Positions 17,734 to 26,381 of a stretch of 50,476 nt of DNA are shown in pieces. The DNA lies in contig JBFMDN010000040.1 of NCBI GenBank assembly GCA_040753915.1, positions 1-50,476 on the forward strand. The letters are read 5' to 3'. How positions within the stretch are numbered: position 1 is the stretch's first letter; each line of letters begins with the position of its first letter. The notes under the pieces were generated by a model that had not been told where the DNA came from, did not search any database, and saw only the letters and a program-made list of their open reading frames with translations. The DNA is from JBFMDN01 sp040753915 (GTDB taxonomy: Bacteria > Desulfobacterota > Desulfomonilia > Desulfomonilales > Desulfomonilaceae). Both the position numbers and the translations under genes were made by a program.

Positions 17734-18960
17734 ATGGTCGAAAACTTTCTCTCAGTACTGTTCACCGGTGCGATCTTAACTATTCTCTGCGTAGCGGTGG
17801 CGCACGCATGGGCGTGCGTGTACGCTCATCATACGCGCCAGGATGAGACCCTGTTTATCAGTGCACGCGATGGCTGGCGTCTGGCAGTGCACAGGTATCG
17901 GCCGGTAGGAGCCCGAGTGGGATTGCCTGTCATTCTCTGCCACGGTCTGGGGGGGAACCGTTACAGCTTCGATCTGGCTGGTGCTCCTTCACTGGCGCAG
18001 TTTCTGAAGGACGAAGGGAGAGACGTCTGGGTCATCGAGCTGCGCGGCTCTGGCTTGAGTGCCCGTCCTGGCTTGCTGCGCTCCGATGTCCCGCTTTCCT
18101 GGGGCTTCGACGATCATCTCGACAAGGATACTCCCGCGGCAATCGACTTCGTGTGCGCACGCACGGGAGCTCCTGCGATACATTGGATCGGTCACAGCAT
18201 GGGCGGCATGCTCGGCTTATGCCATGTGGCGAACACCAGGGATGCGCGGGTAAAGTCCCTAGTCACATTGGGATCTCCCACCGATTTCAAGAAGATACCG
18301 CGCCGCGTCTTTGCAGTTCTTCTTCGACTCAAGTGGATGATGAAAATCGTGCCCTTCGCTCCTATGTCGCTCTTCGCGAGGCTTTCGATCCCGGTCCTGC
18401 ACCGCCTGCCACCGTACGTTCAAGGCCTGTTGAACCCACGAAATATTGAACCCAACGTGGCAAGGCGGATCGTGGCAGTCGGGTCTCCGCTCACAATGTC
18501 CAGCCGTCTGTGGCTCGATTTTGGACGTTTTCTTGAGACCGGGGTTTTCAGTCGTATTTCTGGGGAGCCGTACCTGGCGGGACTCAAAGGGTGCCATGTA
18601 CCCATTTTTTCGATCAGCGGTGCCGCGGATCTTCTCGCCCCTCCCTCGGCGTGCCATGATTCGGATGTACCAGGAGAAGCCCGTCTGGTCATGGGCAAGG
18701 TTTCGGGATACCAGGAGGATTATGGACACATGGACCTTCTCCTTGGCAGCCGGGCCCGGATAGAAGTGTACCCTCTGCTTTCCGAGTGGCTCAGGAGGAA
18801 CGATGATCTGGAGGCGGGAGCCCTGCAACCGGTTGCGGCTGATTCTCCGGCCTACGGGACAGGCACAGGAATGCCAAAAGGACCGGGAAACGGCTGCTGC
18901 ACAGGCGTCAGGTCGGGGAATTGCGAAGCTGGGGATACACAGGAAGGACAGGGATCGTAG
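17734..18960 (+). CDS. Alpha/beta hydrolase, membrane-anchored
   Basis: 408 residues. An N-terminal hydrophobic segment (LSVLFTGAILTILCVAVAHA) probably anchors or exports it. The fold core is present: PVILCHGLGGNRYSFD (oxyanion region), the nucleophile elbow GHSMGGMLG with its serine, and a late histidine in the YGHMDLLLG segment that completes the triad; the aspartate is probably in SGAADLLAPP. This pattern fits lipase/esterase-like enzymes with bulky lipid substrates. The last 60 residues or so (after EWLRRNDD) are low complexity and lie over the antisense small secreted gene. They look like read-through beyond the original end. GGAGAAG precedes the ATG. Confidence 0.85.
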   Translation: MVENFLSVLFTGAILTILCVAVAHAWACVYAHHTRQDETLFISARDGWRLAVHRYRPVGARVGLPVILCHGLGGNRYSFDLAGAPSLAQFLKDEGRDVWVIELRGSGLSARPGLLRSDVPLSWGFDDHLDKDTPAAIDFVCARTGAPAIHWIGHSMGGMLGLCHVANTRDARVKSLVTLGSPTDFKKIPRRVFAVLLRLKWMMKIVPFAPMSLFARLSIPVLHRLPPYVQGLLNPRNIEPNVARRIVAVGSPLTMSSRLWLDFGRFLETGVFSRISGEPYLAGLKGCHVPIFSISGAADLLAPPSACHDSDVPGEARLVMGKVSGYQEDYGHMDLLLGSRARIEVYPLLSEWLRRNDDLEAGALQPVAADSPAYGTGTGMPKGPGNGCCTGVRSGNCEAGDTQEGQGS

Positions 18961-19139
18961 TATTTGCTAGAGCACTTGGGTATGTCGACCATGTCAATGA
19001 GCCAGTAAGGAGTTGGCGGGTCTGCGGCTATTGCATTGTGCGGCAAATAGGGGTTGATCGGGTAGGAGTATACGTCTGCCACGTCAAGGGCGACAATTGA
19101 AGAGAGAGTGACGATAAGTGCCAGGACTATTGTTTTCAT
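18852..19139 (-). CDS. Small proline-rich secreted protein
   Basis: 95 residues from ATG 19139, with a clear signal peptide (MKTIVLALIVTLSSIVALDV) and a mature part rich in proline and tyrosine (YSYPINPYLPH, then a CPSC pair, then PFPGPFGIPVPVP at the end). Three cysteines could form disulphides. I recognise no family. Support for it being real is a perfect -35/-10 promoter just upstream and a typical signal peptide. Its last 109 bases are antisense to the tail of the alpha/beta hydrolase, and it has no downstream gene on the same strand for about 1.1 kb. A TTG at 19160 would extend it by seven residues. Confidence 0.6.
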   Translation of the reverse strand: MKTIVLALIVTLSSIVALDVADVYSYPINPYLPHNAIAADPPTPYWLIDMVDIPKCSSKYYDPCPSCVSPASQFPDLTPVQQPFPGPFGIPVPVP

Positions 19140-19177
19140 GGAACAGCAACTCCCAAGCAAGAATGCTTACAATAATT

Positions 19178-19206
19178 ATTATATCCTGTAAGTCGTTTAA
19201 TGTCAA
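19178..19206 (-). promoter_or_regulatory. Consensus sigma70 promoter of the small secreted protein
   Basis: TTGACA (19206-19201, minus strand) and TATAAT (19183-19178) are both perfect and 17 bases apart. The start of transcription would be near 19171, leaving a leader of about 32 bases. It is one of the strongest-looking promoters in the window. Confidence 0.75.
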
Positions 19207-19636
19207 TGGCTTTGACTCATAGAATCAATTGGTTTGTGAGATATGGTTCGAAATAAAGGCTGGCCGCCTGATGGAACGGACAGACGAACCTCTCTCATAA
19301 CCGTTTCGACTGGGAACGAGTTGGGAGGGACGGTTCGAGAAGCGCCCTGATTCTGGGTGGTTCGCAGATGGCCCCTACAGGAATGCCCGTTGATTGAGGC
19401 CTGTTCCCGGATTGTGAGACAGTCTCGGATAGGATATCACCCCGGAATATCAGCCGGAAAGCATCCGCTCTTGGGCAGGTTTTTCGGGGGAGAGATGCAG
19501 CGCGACCCAATGCTGACGCGAATATGTAAGCATTCACTCTTGAGCGGGAGGAGAGGATCGATTAGCAGAAATCATTGACGATTTTGTTCTGTCCGTCGCG
19601 CATAAGTGAATGCTTGCGCGAATATGCGGTTTTCGC
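19207..19636. other. Gene-free stretch upstream of yceD
   Basis: No convincing reading frame on either strand. It contains an 11-base inverted repeat, AAGCATTCACT at 19528-19538 and AGTGAATGCTT at 19605-19615, and a repeated GCGAATATG on the plus strand at 19518 and 19618. I cannot assign a function. Confidence 0.5.
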
Positions 19637-19666
19637 TTGACTTGAGGCTCTACGCGAGTATATATT
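19637..19666 (+). promoter_or_regulatory. Sigma70-like promoter of yceD-rpmF
   Basis: TTGACT at 19637-19642 with TATATT at 19661-19666 (18-base spacer); TATATA at 19659-19664 with a 16-base spacer is an alternative. The ATG of yceD is at 19701. Confidence 0.5.
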
Positions 19667-19700
19667 TGGAGATTGCGCCTGAGAGGATGGCGCTTCAGCC

Positions 19701-20246
19701 ATGAAAATTCTCATCGATGATATACCAGAAGAGGGACTGGAACTAGACCTGACGGGCGATCGGGCAGTCCTTTCCCAGGCCCTGGAATCCATGCCCAATT
19801 TGGGTGAACTACGCCTGGCGCCGATCGTCACTGGTCGCGTGAACTTGGTCAAGAGTGGGGGAGAAGTTCTCCTCACCGCGGATGTTCGAGTAAGCGCATC
19901 CCTGGAATGTGCACGTTGTCTGACCCGCTTCGAGTCTCCTATTCATACGGATATCAGCCTGGTTCTCAAACCGATTGCAGCAGATAATCCATCTGAGAGC
20001 GATTTAGTGGAATCCGATGCCAACTACGTGTTCTTTCATGGGCCGGAGATCGACGTTGGAAAGATCATCTTGCAAGAGCTTCTCCTGGAAGTACCTATGA
20101 AGCCGTTGTGCAATCCCGAGTGCCCCGGCCTCTGTGCTCGCTGTGGGGCTCCCAAAGGCTCCGATCAGTGTACGTGCAATAGCTCGGATACGATCGATCC
20201 CAGATGGAAAGCCCTGGCCGATCTCAAAGATAAGGTCAGGAAGTGA
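19701..20246 (+). CDS. yceD: YceD family protein (DUF177), 23S rRNA accumulation protein
   Basis: 181 residues. YceD proteins are encoded next to rpmF in most bacteria and affect 23S rRNA accumulation. The family pattern is visible: an acidic N terminus (MKILIDDIPEEGLELDLTG), ECARCLTRFESP in the middle, and a C-terminal cysteine-bearing segment (CNPECPGLCARCGAPKGSDQC) that probably binds zinc, followed by DPRWKALADLKDK. The ATG has no strong ribosome site but is the natural family start. A promoter lies upstream, and rpmF follows after a 450-base gap. Confidence 0.9.
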   Translation: MKILIDDIPEEGLELDLTGDRAVLSQALESMPNLGELRLAPIVTGRVNLVKSGGEVLLTADVRVSASLECARCLTRFESPIHTDISLVLKPIAADNPSESDLVESDANYVFFHGPEIDVGKIILQELLLEVPMKPLCNPECPGLCARCGAPKGSDQCTCNSSDTIDPRWKALADLKDKVRK

Positions 20247-20696
20247 GGGGAAGAATGAGTGAGGGTTGAAGTGCCACGCGGGCACTGGAGGTCGACTCAT
20301 CCGACGCGAGATAGCTTTCCGGAGCGACGAATCGGTGACTGGTGACATGAGGGGTGATCTCAGCAAGTCATGGACAGCGACCGGAACCTTGACGGTCGGG
20401 ACGCTGGACCGGCGACGAGCCGGCCCTACTGACGTGGCCGGTAGGTACCTTTCTTCCCTGGAAAGTGACGAGAGCACCCCACTCGTTATCGGACTTGCAG
20501 TTTTTGCTGACTCCGTTGTACAACAGATGACGGAAGATGGAGCCGGAAGTGAGTCATACGGATCGTGGGCGGTACAGTCGATCGGGCCGTGAGCTACTCA
20601 CCGGCCACCTCGTACGTCATCGTGTTCTGACGGAAGAATTCGCGCGGCGTCGGCAGGACTTGGCGCACAGACATCTTAAGGAGTAGAAAACACGTT
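20247..20696. other. Gap between yceD and rpmF
   Basis: About 450 bases without a convincing gene; yceD and rpmF are normally nearly adjacent. A frame at 20266-20592 has no ribosome site or recognisable domain and I do not accept it. Small hairpins such as GTGCC/GGCAC near 20270 are visible. It may be a degenerate insertion or a long leader of the rpmF-fab unit. Confidence 0.4.
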
Positions 20697-20876
20697 ATGC
20701 CAGTACCGAAAAAACGAGTGTCACGCACCCGCAGGGACAAGCGTAGAACGCACAAGAGTCTCACCGCTGTCAATCTGACTAAGTGCTCCCAATGCAATGA
20801 ACCGGTCATTCCTCATAGAGTCTGTCCGTCGTGTGGTTTCTACAAGGACAGGACTGTAATAGAAGTCGAGGAATAA
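20697..20876 (+). CDS. rpmF: 50S ribosomal protein L32
   Basis: 59 residues, MPVPKKRVSRTRRDKRR at the start, which is the L32 signature. The zinc-ribbon pairs CSQC and CPSC are both present, followed by FYKDRTVIEVEE. It belongs to the large ribosomal subunit. AAGGAG lies upstream of the ATG. It stands ten bases before fabD, whereas in many bacteria plsX and fabH lie between them. Confidence 0.96.
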   Translation: MPVPKKRVSRTRRDKRRTHKSLTAVNLTKCSQCNEPVIPHRVCPSCGFYKDRTVIEVEE

Positions 20877-20885
20877 ACCACAAAC

Positions 20886-21848
20886 ATGGCGGACTCCGAG
20901 GCCTTGAAGCTCAGTTCCCTTGCCTTGATTTTTCCCGGTCAAGGTTCCCAATATCCCGGCATGACGGTAGATCTTGCGCGAGAGAGCTCGACGGCGCGAC
21001 AGATAATCGAGCGAGCGGACCAGATTCTGGGGTACTCCTTGAGCCGAATCATGGCGGAGAACCCGGGAAATGAGCTGAATCGGACGGTGCACACGCAACC
21101 TGCCGTCTTTGTGCACTCCATGGCGGTGTACGAGGTTCTTCGTGAGAGGCTGCCTATACGTGCAGTCGTGGCTGCCGGCCATTCTCTCGGTGAGATATCT
21201 GCTCTGTGCGCGGCCGGGATATTGGATTTTGAGACGGCGCTCCACGTGGTAAAAGTGAGAGCCGCAGCGATGGACGACGCACAGCCACCCGGTACCTGTG
21301 GTATGGCTGCCATCGTAGGGCTCAGCGCGCAACGGGTCAGGGAGCTCGTGGAAATGCACCGCATGGGTGACGTCCTTGAGGCCGCAAACTTCAATGCTCC
21401 GGACCAGATTGTCGTTTCGGGGACGCTGCGCGCAGTAACTCGATTGATGGACGCGGCTTCAAAGGAACGCCGATGTCGCGCGGTCACGCTACCTGTTTCG
21501 TCGGCCTTTCATACGGAGCTGATGGCGCCCGCCACGGGCCCGTTACGAGAGTGCCTGACAGCGTCGTCATTCGGGTCTGGAAGATTTCCGGTTGTCGCGA
21601 ACGTGAACGGCCAAGTGTATCCGAGCGCTCCGGCCGAGATGCGACGTGTGTTGGTCGACCAGATCGTCAGCCCAGTCCTGTGGGAGGATTGTGTGGCAAC
21701 GATGTGTAAATTGGGCGCTGAGTCCTTCTTGGAGGTCGGACCAGGAAGAGTGCTGTCCGGCCTCGCGAAAAGGATAGACAGGAATCTGAAATGCCGTAGC
21801 GTCTTTGACGTGGAGAGCATCCGATCCCTCGAGGAAGGGGCAACATGA
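20886..21848 (+). CDS. fabD: Malonyl-CoA:ACP transacylase
   Basis: 320 residues. Loads malonyl units onto acyl carrier protein for fatty acid synthesis. LIFPGQGSQYPGM at the N terminus and the active-site serine in GHSLGEISALCAAG (about 96-109) are typical; QPAVFVHSMAVYEVL and VSSAFHTELMAPA, containing the catalytic histidine, follow. It starts the run fabD-fabG-acpP-fabF, with fabG overlapping by four bases (ATGA). All four serve type II fatty acid synthesis. Confidence 0.96.
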   Translation: MADSEALKLSSLALIFPGQGSQYPGMTVDLARESSTARQIIERADQILGYSLSRIMAENPGNELNRTVHTQPAVFVHSMAVYEVLRERLPIRAVVAAGHSLGEISALCAAGILDFETALHVVKVRAAAMDDAQPPGTCGMAAIVGLSAQRVRELVEMHRMGDVLEAANFNAPDQIVVSGTLRAVTRLMDAASKERRCRAVTLPVSSAFHTELMAPATGPLRECLTASSFGSGRFPVVANVNGQVYPSAPAEMRRVLVDQIVSPVLWEDCVATMCKLGAESFLEVGPGRVLSGLAKRIDRNLKCRSVFDVESIRSLEEGAT

Positions 21849-22612
21849 CTGGGAAGATCGGCGCCCTGATTTCTCTCCAAGGGAAAACCGCACTCGTTAC
21901 TGGAGGAGGCAGAGGTATCGGCAGGGCTATATCCTTGACGCTGGCAAGGTCCGGCGCTTTCGTGGCCATCGGTTTTCGAGCGTCCGATGTCGAAGCGAGG
22001 GAGACTCTGTCTTTCATTCAGGAAGAGGGGGGAGCCGGAGGGCTCTACGAGATGGACGTGTCGGACCCCTCCTCGGTTCATTCGGTTGTGGAAGAAATCC
22101 TGCGCGATCGGAAAGCCTTGGATATCGTTGTCAACAACGCGGGCATCACCAAAGACGGGTTGCTGGGCAGAATGAGGGACGAGCAATGGAATGACGTAAT
22201 TGCGGTCAACCTGTCCGGTACCTTCCATGTATGCCGCGCCGTGAGCAAGCTCATGATCCGTAACCGTTCGGGGCGTATCATCAACGTGGCTTCTACTGCC
22301 GGAGAGGTCGGGAACGCCGGCCAAGTGAACTACTCGGCGGCTAAAGCGGGGATTATCGGTTTTACGAAGGCTCTTGCTCGGGAGCTCGCCCCTCGGAACA
22401 TCCTCGTGAATTGCGTGTCGCCCGGTGTCATACGGGGAGGAATGACCGACCGGTTGACGATGAACCAGAAGGAAGCAATCCTCGGTCACGTTCCATTGGG
22501 CCGGGAGGGCGATCCATTTGACGTAGCATCAGCGGTCCTGTTCCTGTGTTCGGAAATGTCATCCTACGTGACCGGCCAGGTGCTAAGGGTGAACGGGGGA
22601 CTGTATATGTGA
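21845..22612 (+). CDS. fabG: 3-Oxoacyl-ACP reductase
   Basis: 255 residues of the short-chain dehydrogenase/reductase family. NADPH binding: TALVTGGGRGIGRAISL near the N terminus. The catalytic set is S (INVASTAG), Y and K (NYSAAKAG), with NNAGITKDGLLGRM before it. It reduces 3-oxoacyl-ACP to 3-hydroxyacyl-ACP. An N-terminal extension (MTGKIGALISLQG) is slightly longer than usual. The ATG overlaps the fabD stop. Confidence 0.95.
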   Translation: MTGKIGALISLQGKTALVTGGGRGIGRAISLTLARSGAFVAIGFRASDVEARETLSFIQEEGGAGGLYEMDVSDPSSVHSVVEEILRDRKALDIVVNNAGITKDGLLGRMRDEQWNDVIAVNLSGTFHVCRAVSKLMIRNRSGRIINVASTAGEVGNAGQVNYSAAKAGIIGFTKALARELAPRNILVNCVSPGVIRGGMTDRLTMNQKEAILGHVPLGREGDPFDVASAVLFLCSEMSSYVTGQVLRVNGGLYM

Positions 22613-22712
22613 TGCCGATCCGTCCGGGGCTCCGTTCGGCCTCAAGAAGCCGACGAGCTTGCCGGCGGACCGATCAAGGTACGATGAACCAAGTGTTGGA
22701 GGATACCTGACC

Positions 22713-22949
22713 ATGGATGACCTGGAGAAGAAAGTTATAGACCTAATCTCGGAAGTGCTTGTGGATGTTAACAAGGAGAATATTCAGCTCGATTCCAAGA
22801 TTGTGGAAGATTTGGGCGCGGAATCCTTGGATATCTACGACATGATTGCCCTGCTAGAAGACGAGTTCAATCTGGAAATCACGGACGAGGAAGTGGAAAA
22901 GATTCAGACAGTGCGAGACGTGGCAAACTTCATACGAGCCAATCCGTAG
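22713..22949 (+). CDS. acpP: Acyl carrier protein
   Basis: 78 residues from the ATG at 22713, which has GGAGG nine bases upstream. Strongly acidic and helical. The phosphopantetheine serine lies in DLGAESLDIYDMI; the usual form is DSLD followed by TVEL, so ESLDIYDMI is slightly unusual, but the serine and its context are intact. The family start MDDLEKKVIDLI and the end DVANFIRANP fit. It lies between fabG and fabF and carries growing acyl chains between FabD, FabG and FabF. Confidence 0.95.
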   Translation: MDDLEKKVIDLISEVLVDVNKENIQLDSKIVEDLGAESLDIYDMIALLEDEFNLEITDEEVEKIQTVRDVANFIRANP

Positions 22950-22988
22950 GGTACGGCTCGAACCGATTGTCGTTCGATGGAGGTTAGC

Positions 22989-24227
22989 GTGCCACGCAGA
23001 GTAGTCGTTACAGGCATGGGAATAGTCAGTTGCATGGGCTCTGGCCTCGGTGCTAACTGGGAAGGCGTTACATCGGGCAGGTCGGGTATCGGTCCAATCA
23101 CGTTGTTTGACGCGAGTGGCCATCAGACTCGAATCGCCGGAGAAGTCCGCGGTTGCTTCGACCCGAAAGAGTACATCCCGCTGAAGCAATTGCGGCGGAT
23201 GGACCGATATCAACAGTTCGCCATGGTTGCAGCATGTGAAGCTATGGAAGACTCGGGACTTCCGTATCCCCCGGCCAACCCCTTCCGCAGTGCAGTCGTA
23301 ATTGGCTCAGGAATGGGTGGTCTCCAGACCATCGAAGATGGAGCGAAGATCGTCAACGAACGAGGTCCGAAAGGCGCGAAGCCTCTTCTCATTCCCATGG
23401 CAGTGATCAATCTCTGTGCCGGTATCCTCTCGATCAAGTTCGGATTCAAAGGGCCCAATTTCGGTGTAGTAAATGCCTGCACATCGGGAACGTCGGCCAT
23501 TGGAGAGGCTTACCGACTCCTGGCCGAGGGCAGAGCCGACGTTGCGCTCACGGGCGGCACGGAAGCCGTAATCACCCCCCTCTCCGTAGCGGGATTCAAT
23601 GCCCTCAGGGCGCTGTCAACCCGCAACGAAGAACCGGAACAGGCCTCCCGCCCGTTCGACGCTGAGCGAGACGGCTTCGTCATCTCTGAAGGAGCCGGAA
23701 TCCTGATACTGGAATCTTTGGAGCACGCGACTGCTCGAGGTGCAGCAATTCACGCCGAAATTGTGGGCTACGGTGCGACGGATGACGGCTTCCATTACGT
23801 TATGCCCGATCCCAGTGCTGAGGGCGCTTTTCAAGCGATGAGACTGGCGCTGGAAGAGGCCTGCGTTGAACCGAGGCAGGTAGGATACATCAATGCCCAC
23901 GGTACATCCACGGACCTCAACGACAAGATGGAGACACTCGCTATCAGGCGTCTGTTTGGAAAAGAGGCGGAAAAGGTAGCCATCAGCTCTACGAAATCCA
24001 TGACCGGCCACCTCATCGGAGCAGCCGGAGCTGTAGAGGCGATCTTCAGCATCATGGCACTAAAGACCGGAATCATTCCGCCCACCATAAACCTCAAGAC
24101 CTCGGATCCGGAGTGTGATTTGGACTATACCCCGAACCATTCGGTGTCGAGAGACACGGAGTACGCGCTGAGCAACAGCTTCGCCTTCGGGGGACAAAAC
24201 GCGAGCCTCCTGTTCAGACGGTCTTGA
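22989..24227 (+). CDS. fabF: 3-Oxoacyl-ACP synthase II
   Basis: About 412 residues. Condenses malonyl-ACP with acyl-ACP. The catalytic cysteine is in VVNACTSGTSAIGEA, and the two histidines in NAHGTSTDLND and STKSMTGHLIGAAGAVE. The family start RRVVVTGMGIVS follows immediately. I chose GTG 22989 because GGAGGT stands just before it; an ATG at 22977 lacks a ribosome site and would add four residues. The acpP gap is only 39 bases. Confidence 0.95.
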   Translation: MPRRVVVTGMGIVSCMGSGLGANWEGVTSGRSGIGPITLFDASGHQTRIAGEVRGCFDPKEYIPLKQLRRMDRYQQFAMVAACEAMEDSGLPYPPANPFRSAVVIGSGMGGLQTIEDGAKIVNERGPKGAKPLLIPMAVINLCAGILSIKFGFKGPNFGVVNACTSGTSAIGEAYRLLAEGRADVALTGGTEAVITPLSVAGFNALRALSTRNEEPEQASRPFDAERDGFVISEGAGILILESLEHATARGAAIHAEIVGYGATDDGFHYVMPDPSAEGAFQAMRLALEEACVEPRQVGYINAHGTSTDLNDKMETLAIRRLFGKEAEKVAISSTKSMTGHLIGAAGAVEAIFSIMALKTGIIPPTINLKTSDPECDLDYTPNHSVSRDTEYALSNSFAFGGQNASLLFRRS

Positions 24228-24430
24228 CGAGCCGGGAGAGAGGATTGGAGCGGCGGCTCATCGCCGCGTCGAGGATCGTCATCCGAGCCCCGCTAAAACT
24301 ACAGACTCGTGCCGCGCTTTCTTTCGTACCGCGGCTGAATCGAATCGACCAGAGAAGGACTACCCACGTGAGCAGCTTATCGAAAAAACGTGAAGCCCCG
24401 TCGCATGCGGTTGAGCAGCACAGGAATATC

Positions 24431-25672
24431 ATGACGCCTCTTGAGCAATCCGACGCTGAGATATATCGGATCATTCAGGCGGAAGAGAATCGTCAGGAGC
24501 GGCGACTGGAACTTATCGCCTCGGAGAACTTTGCTTCATTAGCCGTCAGACAGGCCCAGGGGAGCATCCTTACGAACAAGTACGCCGAAGGATACCCCGG
24601 GCGACGATACTATGGCGGGTGCGTTCACGTGGATGTGGTAGAGGGATTGGCATCTGCCCGCGGCAAAGCGCTCTTCGGCGCGGAGCACATCAACGTCCAA
24701 CCTCACTCCGGTACTCAGGCGAACATGGCTGTCTATTTCTCCATCATGAAGCCAGGAGACACGTACCTGGGGATGGATCTGCGTCACGGTGGCCACCTTT
24801 CGATGGGACATCCCAAGAACTTCTCGGGCATCATTTACAGGGTGATTCCGTACACGGTACGGCGGGACAATCATCTCATTGACTATGACCAGGTGCGAGA
24901 CCTGGCTCGAAAGCATAGACCTCGCATGATTATTGCCGGGGCGAGCGCGTACCCGCGAACCATAGACTACGCAACGTTCGCAGACATCGCGCGAGAAGTG
25001 AATGCGGTCCTGATGACGGATATCGCTCACATTGCCGGTCTCGTTGTAGCCGATCAACATCCCTCGCCCATTCCCTTTGCGGATTTCGTTACTACCACGA
25101 CCCACAAGACCCTCAGAGGCCCCAGGGGCGGAATCGTGATGTGCAAGAAGGAATACGCAGCCGCCCTCGATTCCTGCATTTTCCCAGGCATGCAGGGGGG
25201 CCCGCTGATGCATGTGATTGCTGCAAAAGCAGTGGCATTTGCTGAAGCAGCCACTCAGCAGTTCAGGGATTACCAGAAGCAGGTAGTGCTCAATGCTCGG
25301 GCCCTTGCAGATGCGCTTCTGGAAAAGGGGTTCTCCTTGGTATCCGGGGGCACGGACAACCACCTCATCCTCTTGGATCTTAGCGGCATGGGGCTCGACG
25401 GAGCGCAAGCTCAGGAAAGTCTCGAACGTGCCGACATCACGGTCAACAAGAATTCTGTCCCCTTTGACCCGCTTCCCCCGACAAAGGCTTCGGGGATACG
25501 AATTGGAACACCCGCCGTGACCACGCGGGGAATGGGCACAGACGAAATGCGCATCATCGCGTCGCTGATCTCAGAAGTCTTGACTAAGCCCGCCGATGAG
25601 CAGACGATCGACCGAGTCAAGGCCAACGTTCGAGAACTGTGCGACCGATTTCCGCTGTATCTCGAGCACTGA
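24431..25672 (+). CDS. glyA: Serine hydroxymethyltransferase
   Basis: 413 residues, family-typical. Interconverts serine and glycine with tetrahydrofolate. The signature RRLELIASENFAS, the PLP lysine in TTTTHKTLRGPRGG and YAEGYPGRRYYGG are present. The ATG at 24431 gives the family's expected start (MTPLEQSDAEI). An in-frame GTG at 24368, with AAGGA eight bases upstream, could add 21 residues, so the exact start is not settled. It follows fabF by about 200 bases, possibly in one transcript. Confidence 0.95.
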   Translation: MTPLEQSDAEIYRIIQAEENRQERRLELIASENFASLAVRQAQGSILTNKYAEGYPGRRYYGGCVHVDVVEGLASARGKALFGAEHINVQPHSGTQANMAVYFSIMKPGDTYLGMDLRHGGHLSMGHPKNFSGIIYRVIPYTVRRDNHLIDYDQVRDLARKHRPRMIIAGASAYPRTIDYATFADIAREVNAVLMTDIAHIAGLVVADQHPSPIPFADFVTTTTHKTLRGPRGGIVMCKKEYAAALDSCIFPGMQGGPLMHVIAAKAVAFAEAATQQFRDYQKQVVLNARALADALLEKGFSLVSGGTDNHLILLDLSGMGLDGAQAQESLERADITVNKNSVPFDPLPPTKASGIRIGTPAVTTRGMGTDEMRIIASLISEVLTKPADEQTIDRVKANVRELCDRFPLYLEH

Positions 25673-25687
25673 AACGGAACCTTCTCC

Positions 25688-26155
25688 ATGAGCTCCATCG
25701 ATCCTACACCACGTTCCTTCAGTTGGTTCCCAGCCCAACGGTTCGATCCGGATTTCCCGCTCGTCTTCTGGTTCGCCGGCCTGTGGTTCTATCTGAAAAG
25801 CTTTCTGTACCTCTGCTATGTCTACATGTTGGGCCTGGATCCCCCCCCCTATTCTACCGCAGTCATCTTGGAGACCGTGTATTTCGGGATCACGTTGACA
25901 CCTTGCCTTCTTCTCGGGGCAGCATTCTGGAATAAACGCGAGTGGGTAGTGCTGCCAGCCGTGGTGTTCCTCTTCGTTGACACGCCCGTTCTCGTTTTCC
26001 ACGTGCTTCGATTCGCTCAAATGGGATACCTCGATTCGGGCCTGAGCAGGGCTTTGGAGTTCGGAAGCCTTGTTCTGAACATCGTGGCTCTCGGATGGTT
26101 GTTCGGATATTACTCGTCAGCGAGGACGAAGAGCCAACGTGGCGACAAGACCTGA
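25688..26155 (+). CDS. Small membrane protein of unknown function
   Basis: 155 residues with three or four hydrophobic segments (about 25-49, 57-78, 87-106 and 125-146), and a polar, charged tail (YYSSARTKSQRGDKT). It starts MSSIDPTPRSFSWFPAQRFD. I recognise no family. It begins 15 bases after glyA in the same direction, so it is probably co-transcribed. No catalytic motif is visible. Confidence 0.65.
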   Translation: MSSIDPTPRSFSWFPAQRFDPDFPLVFWFAGLWFYLKSFLYLCYVYMLGLDPPPYSTAVILETVYFGITLTPCLLLGAAFWNKREWVVLPAVVFLFVDTPVLVFHVLRFAQMGYLDSGLSRALEFGSLVLNIVALGWLFGYYSSARTKSQRGDKT

Positions 26156-26260
26156 ATCACTCTGCCCTCCTCCGCGTGACACCCGAGCAATCCGAACAAG
26201 TGACTCTCCGGTCAAGCCGTGGTCATTCGCGCGCTTCGCAAGGAAAACTCGAAAAACTGT

Positions 26261-26290
26261 TTGACAAAAACTATAATTTTATGCTAGTCT
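26261..26290 (+). promoter_or_regulatory. Promoter of the candidate small RNA
   Basis: A perfect -35 TTGACA at 26261-26266 and TAGTCT at 26285-26290, 18 bases apart, in an AT-rich stretch. Transcription would begin near 26297. Confidence 0.55.
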
Positions 26291-26296
26291 TATATC

Positions 26297-26381
26297 GAAA
26301 TGTTGAAGTAAAACACCAAGACGAGAACTTCAACACTCCTTTACCTCCTACAGCCGGGAAACCATGCCCGGCATTTTTTTT
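26297..26381 (+). ncRNA. Candidate small RNA with exposed anti-Shine-Dalgarno linker
   Basis: About 85 bases bounded by a promoter and an intrinsic terminator, with no open frame of note. A 5' hairpin has a 9-base stem (TGTTGAAGT at 26301-26309 with ACTTCAACA at 26327-26335) and a 17-base loop. An unpaired pyrimidine-rich linker, 26336-26352, contains ACCTCCT, the same as the anti-Shine-Dalgarno core of the 16S 3' end. The terminator stem GCCGGG/CCCGGC and a run of eight T follow. Ten linker bases (26339-26348) are exactly complementary to the ribosome site of the small secreted gene at 29999. No known RNA family was recognised. Confidence 0.55.
26353..26381 (+). terminator. Intrinsic terminator of the candidate small RNA
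   Basis: A 6-base all-GC stem (GCCGGG at 26353-26358, CCCGGC at 26367-26372) with an 8-base loop, then A and eight T. Confidence 0.8.

Noticed and set aside
20266..20592. A 108-codon plus-strand frame between yceD and rpmF
   Set aside because: No ribosome site, no domain, and an irregular composition unlike neighbouring proteins.
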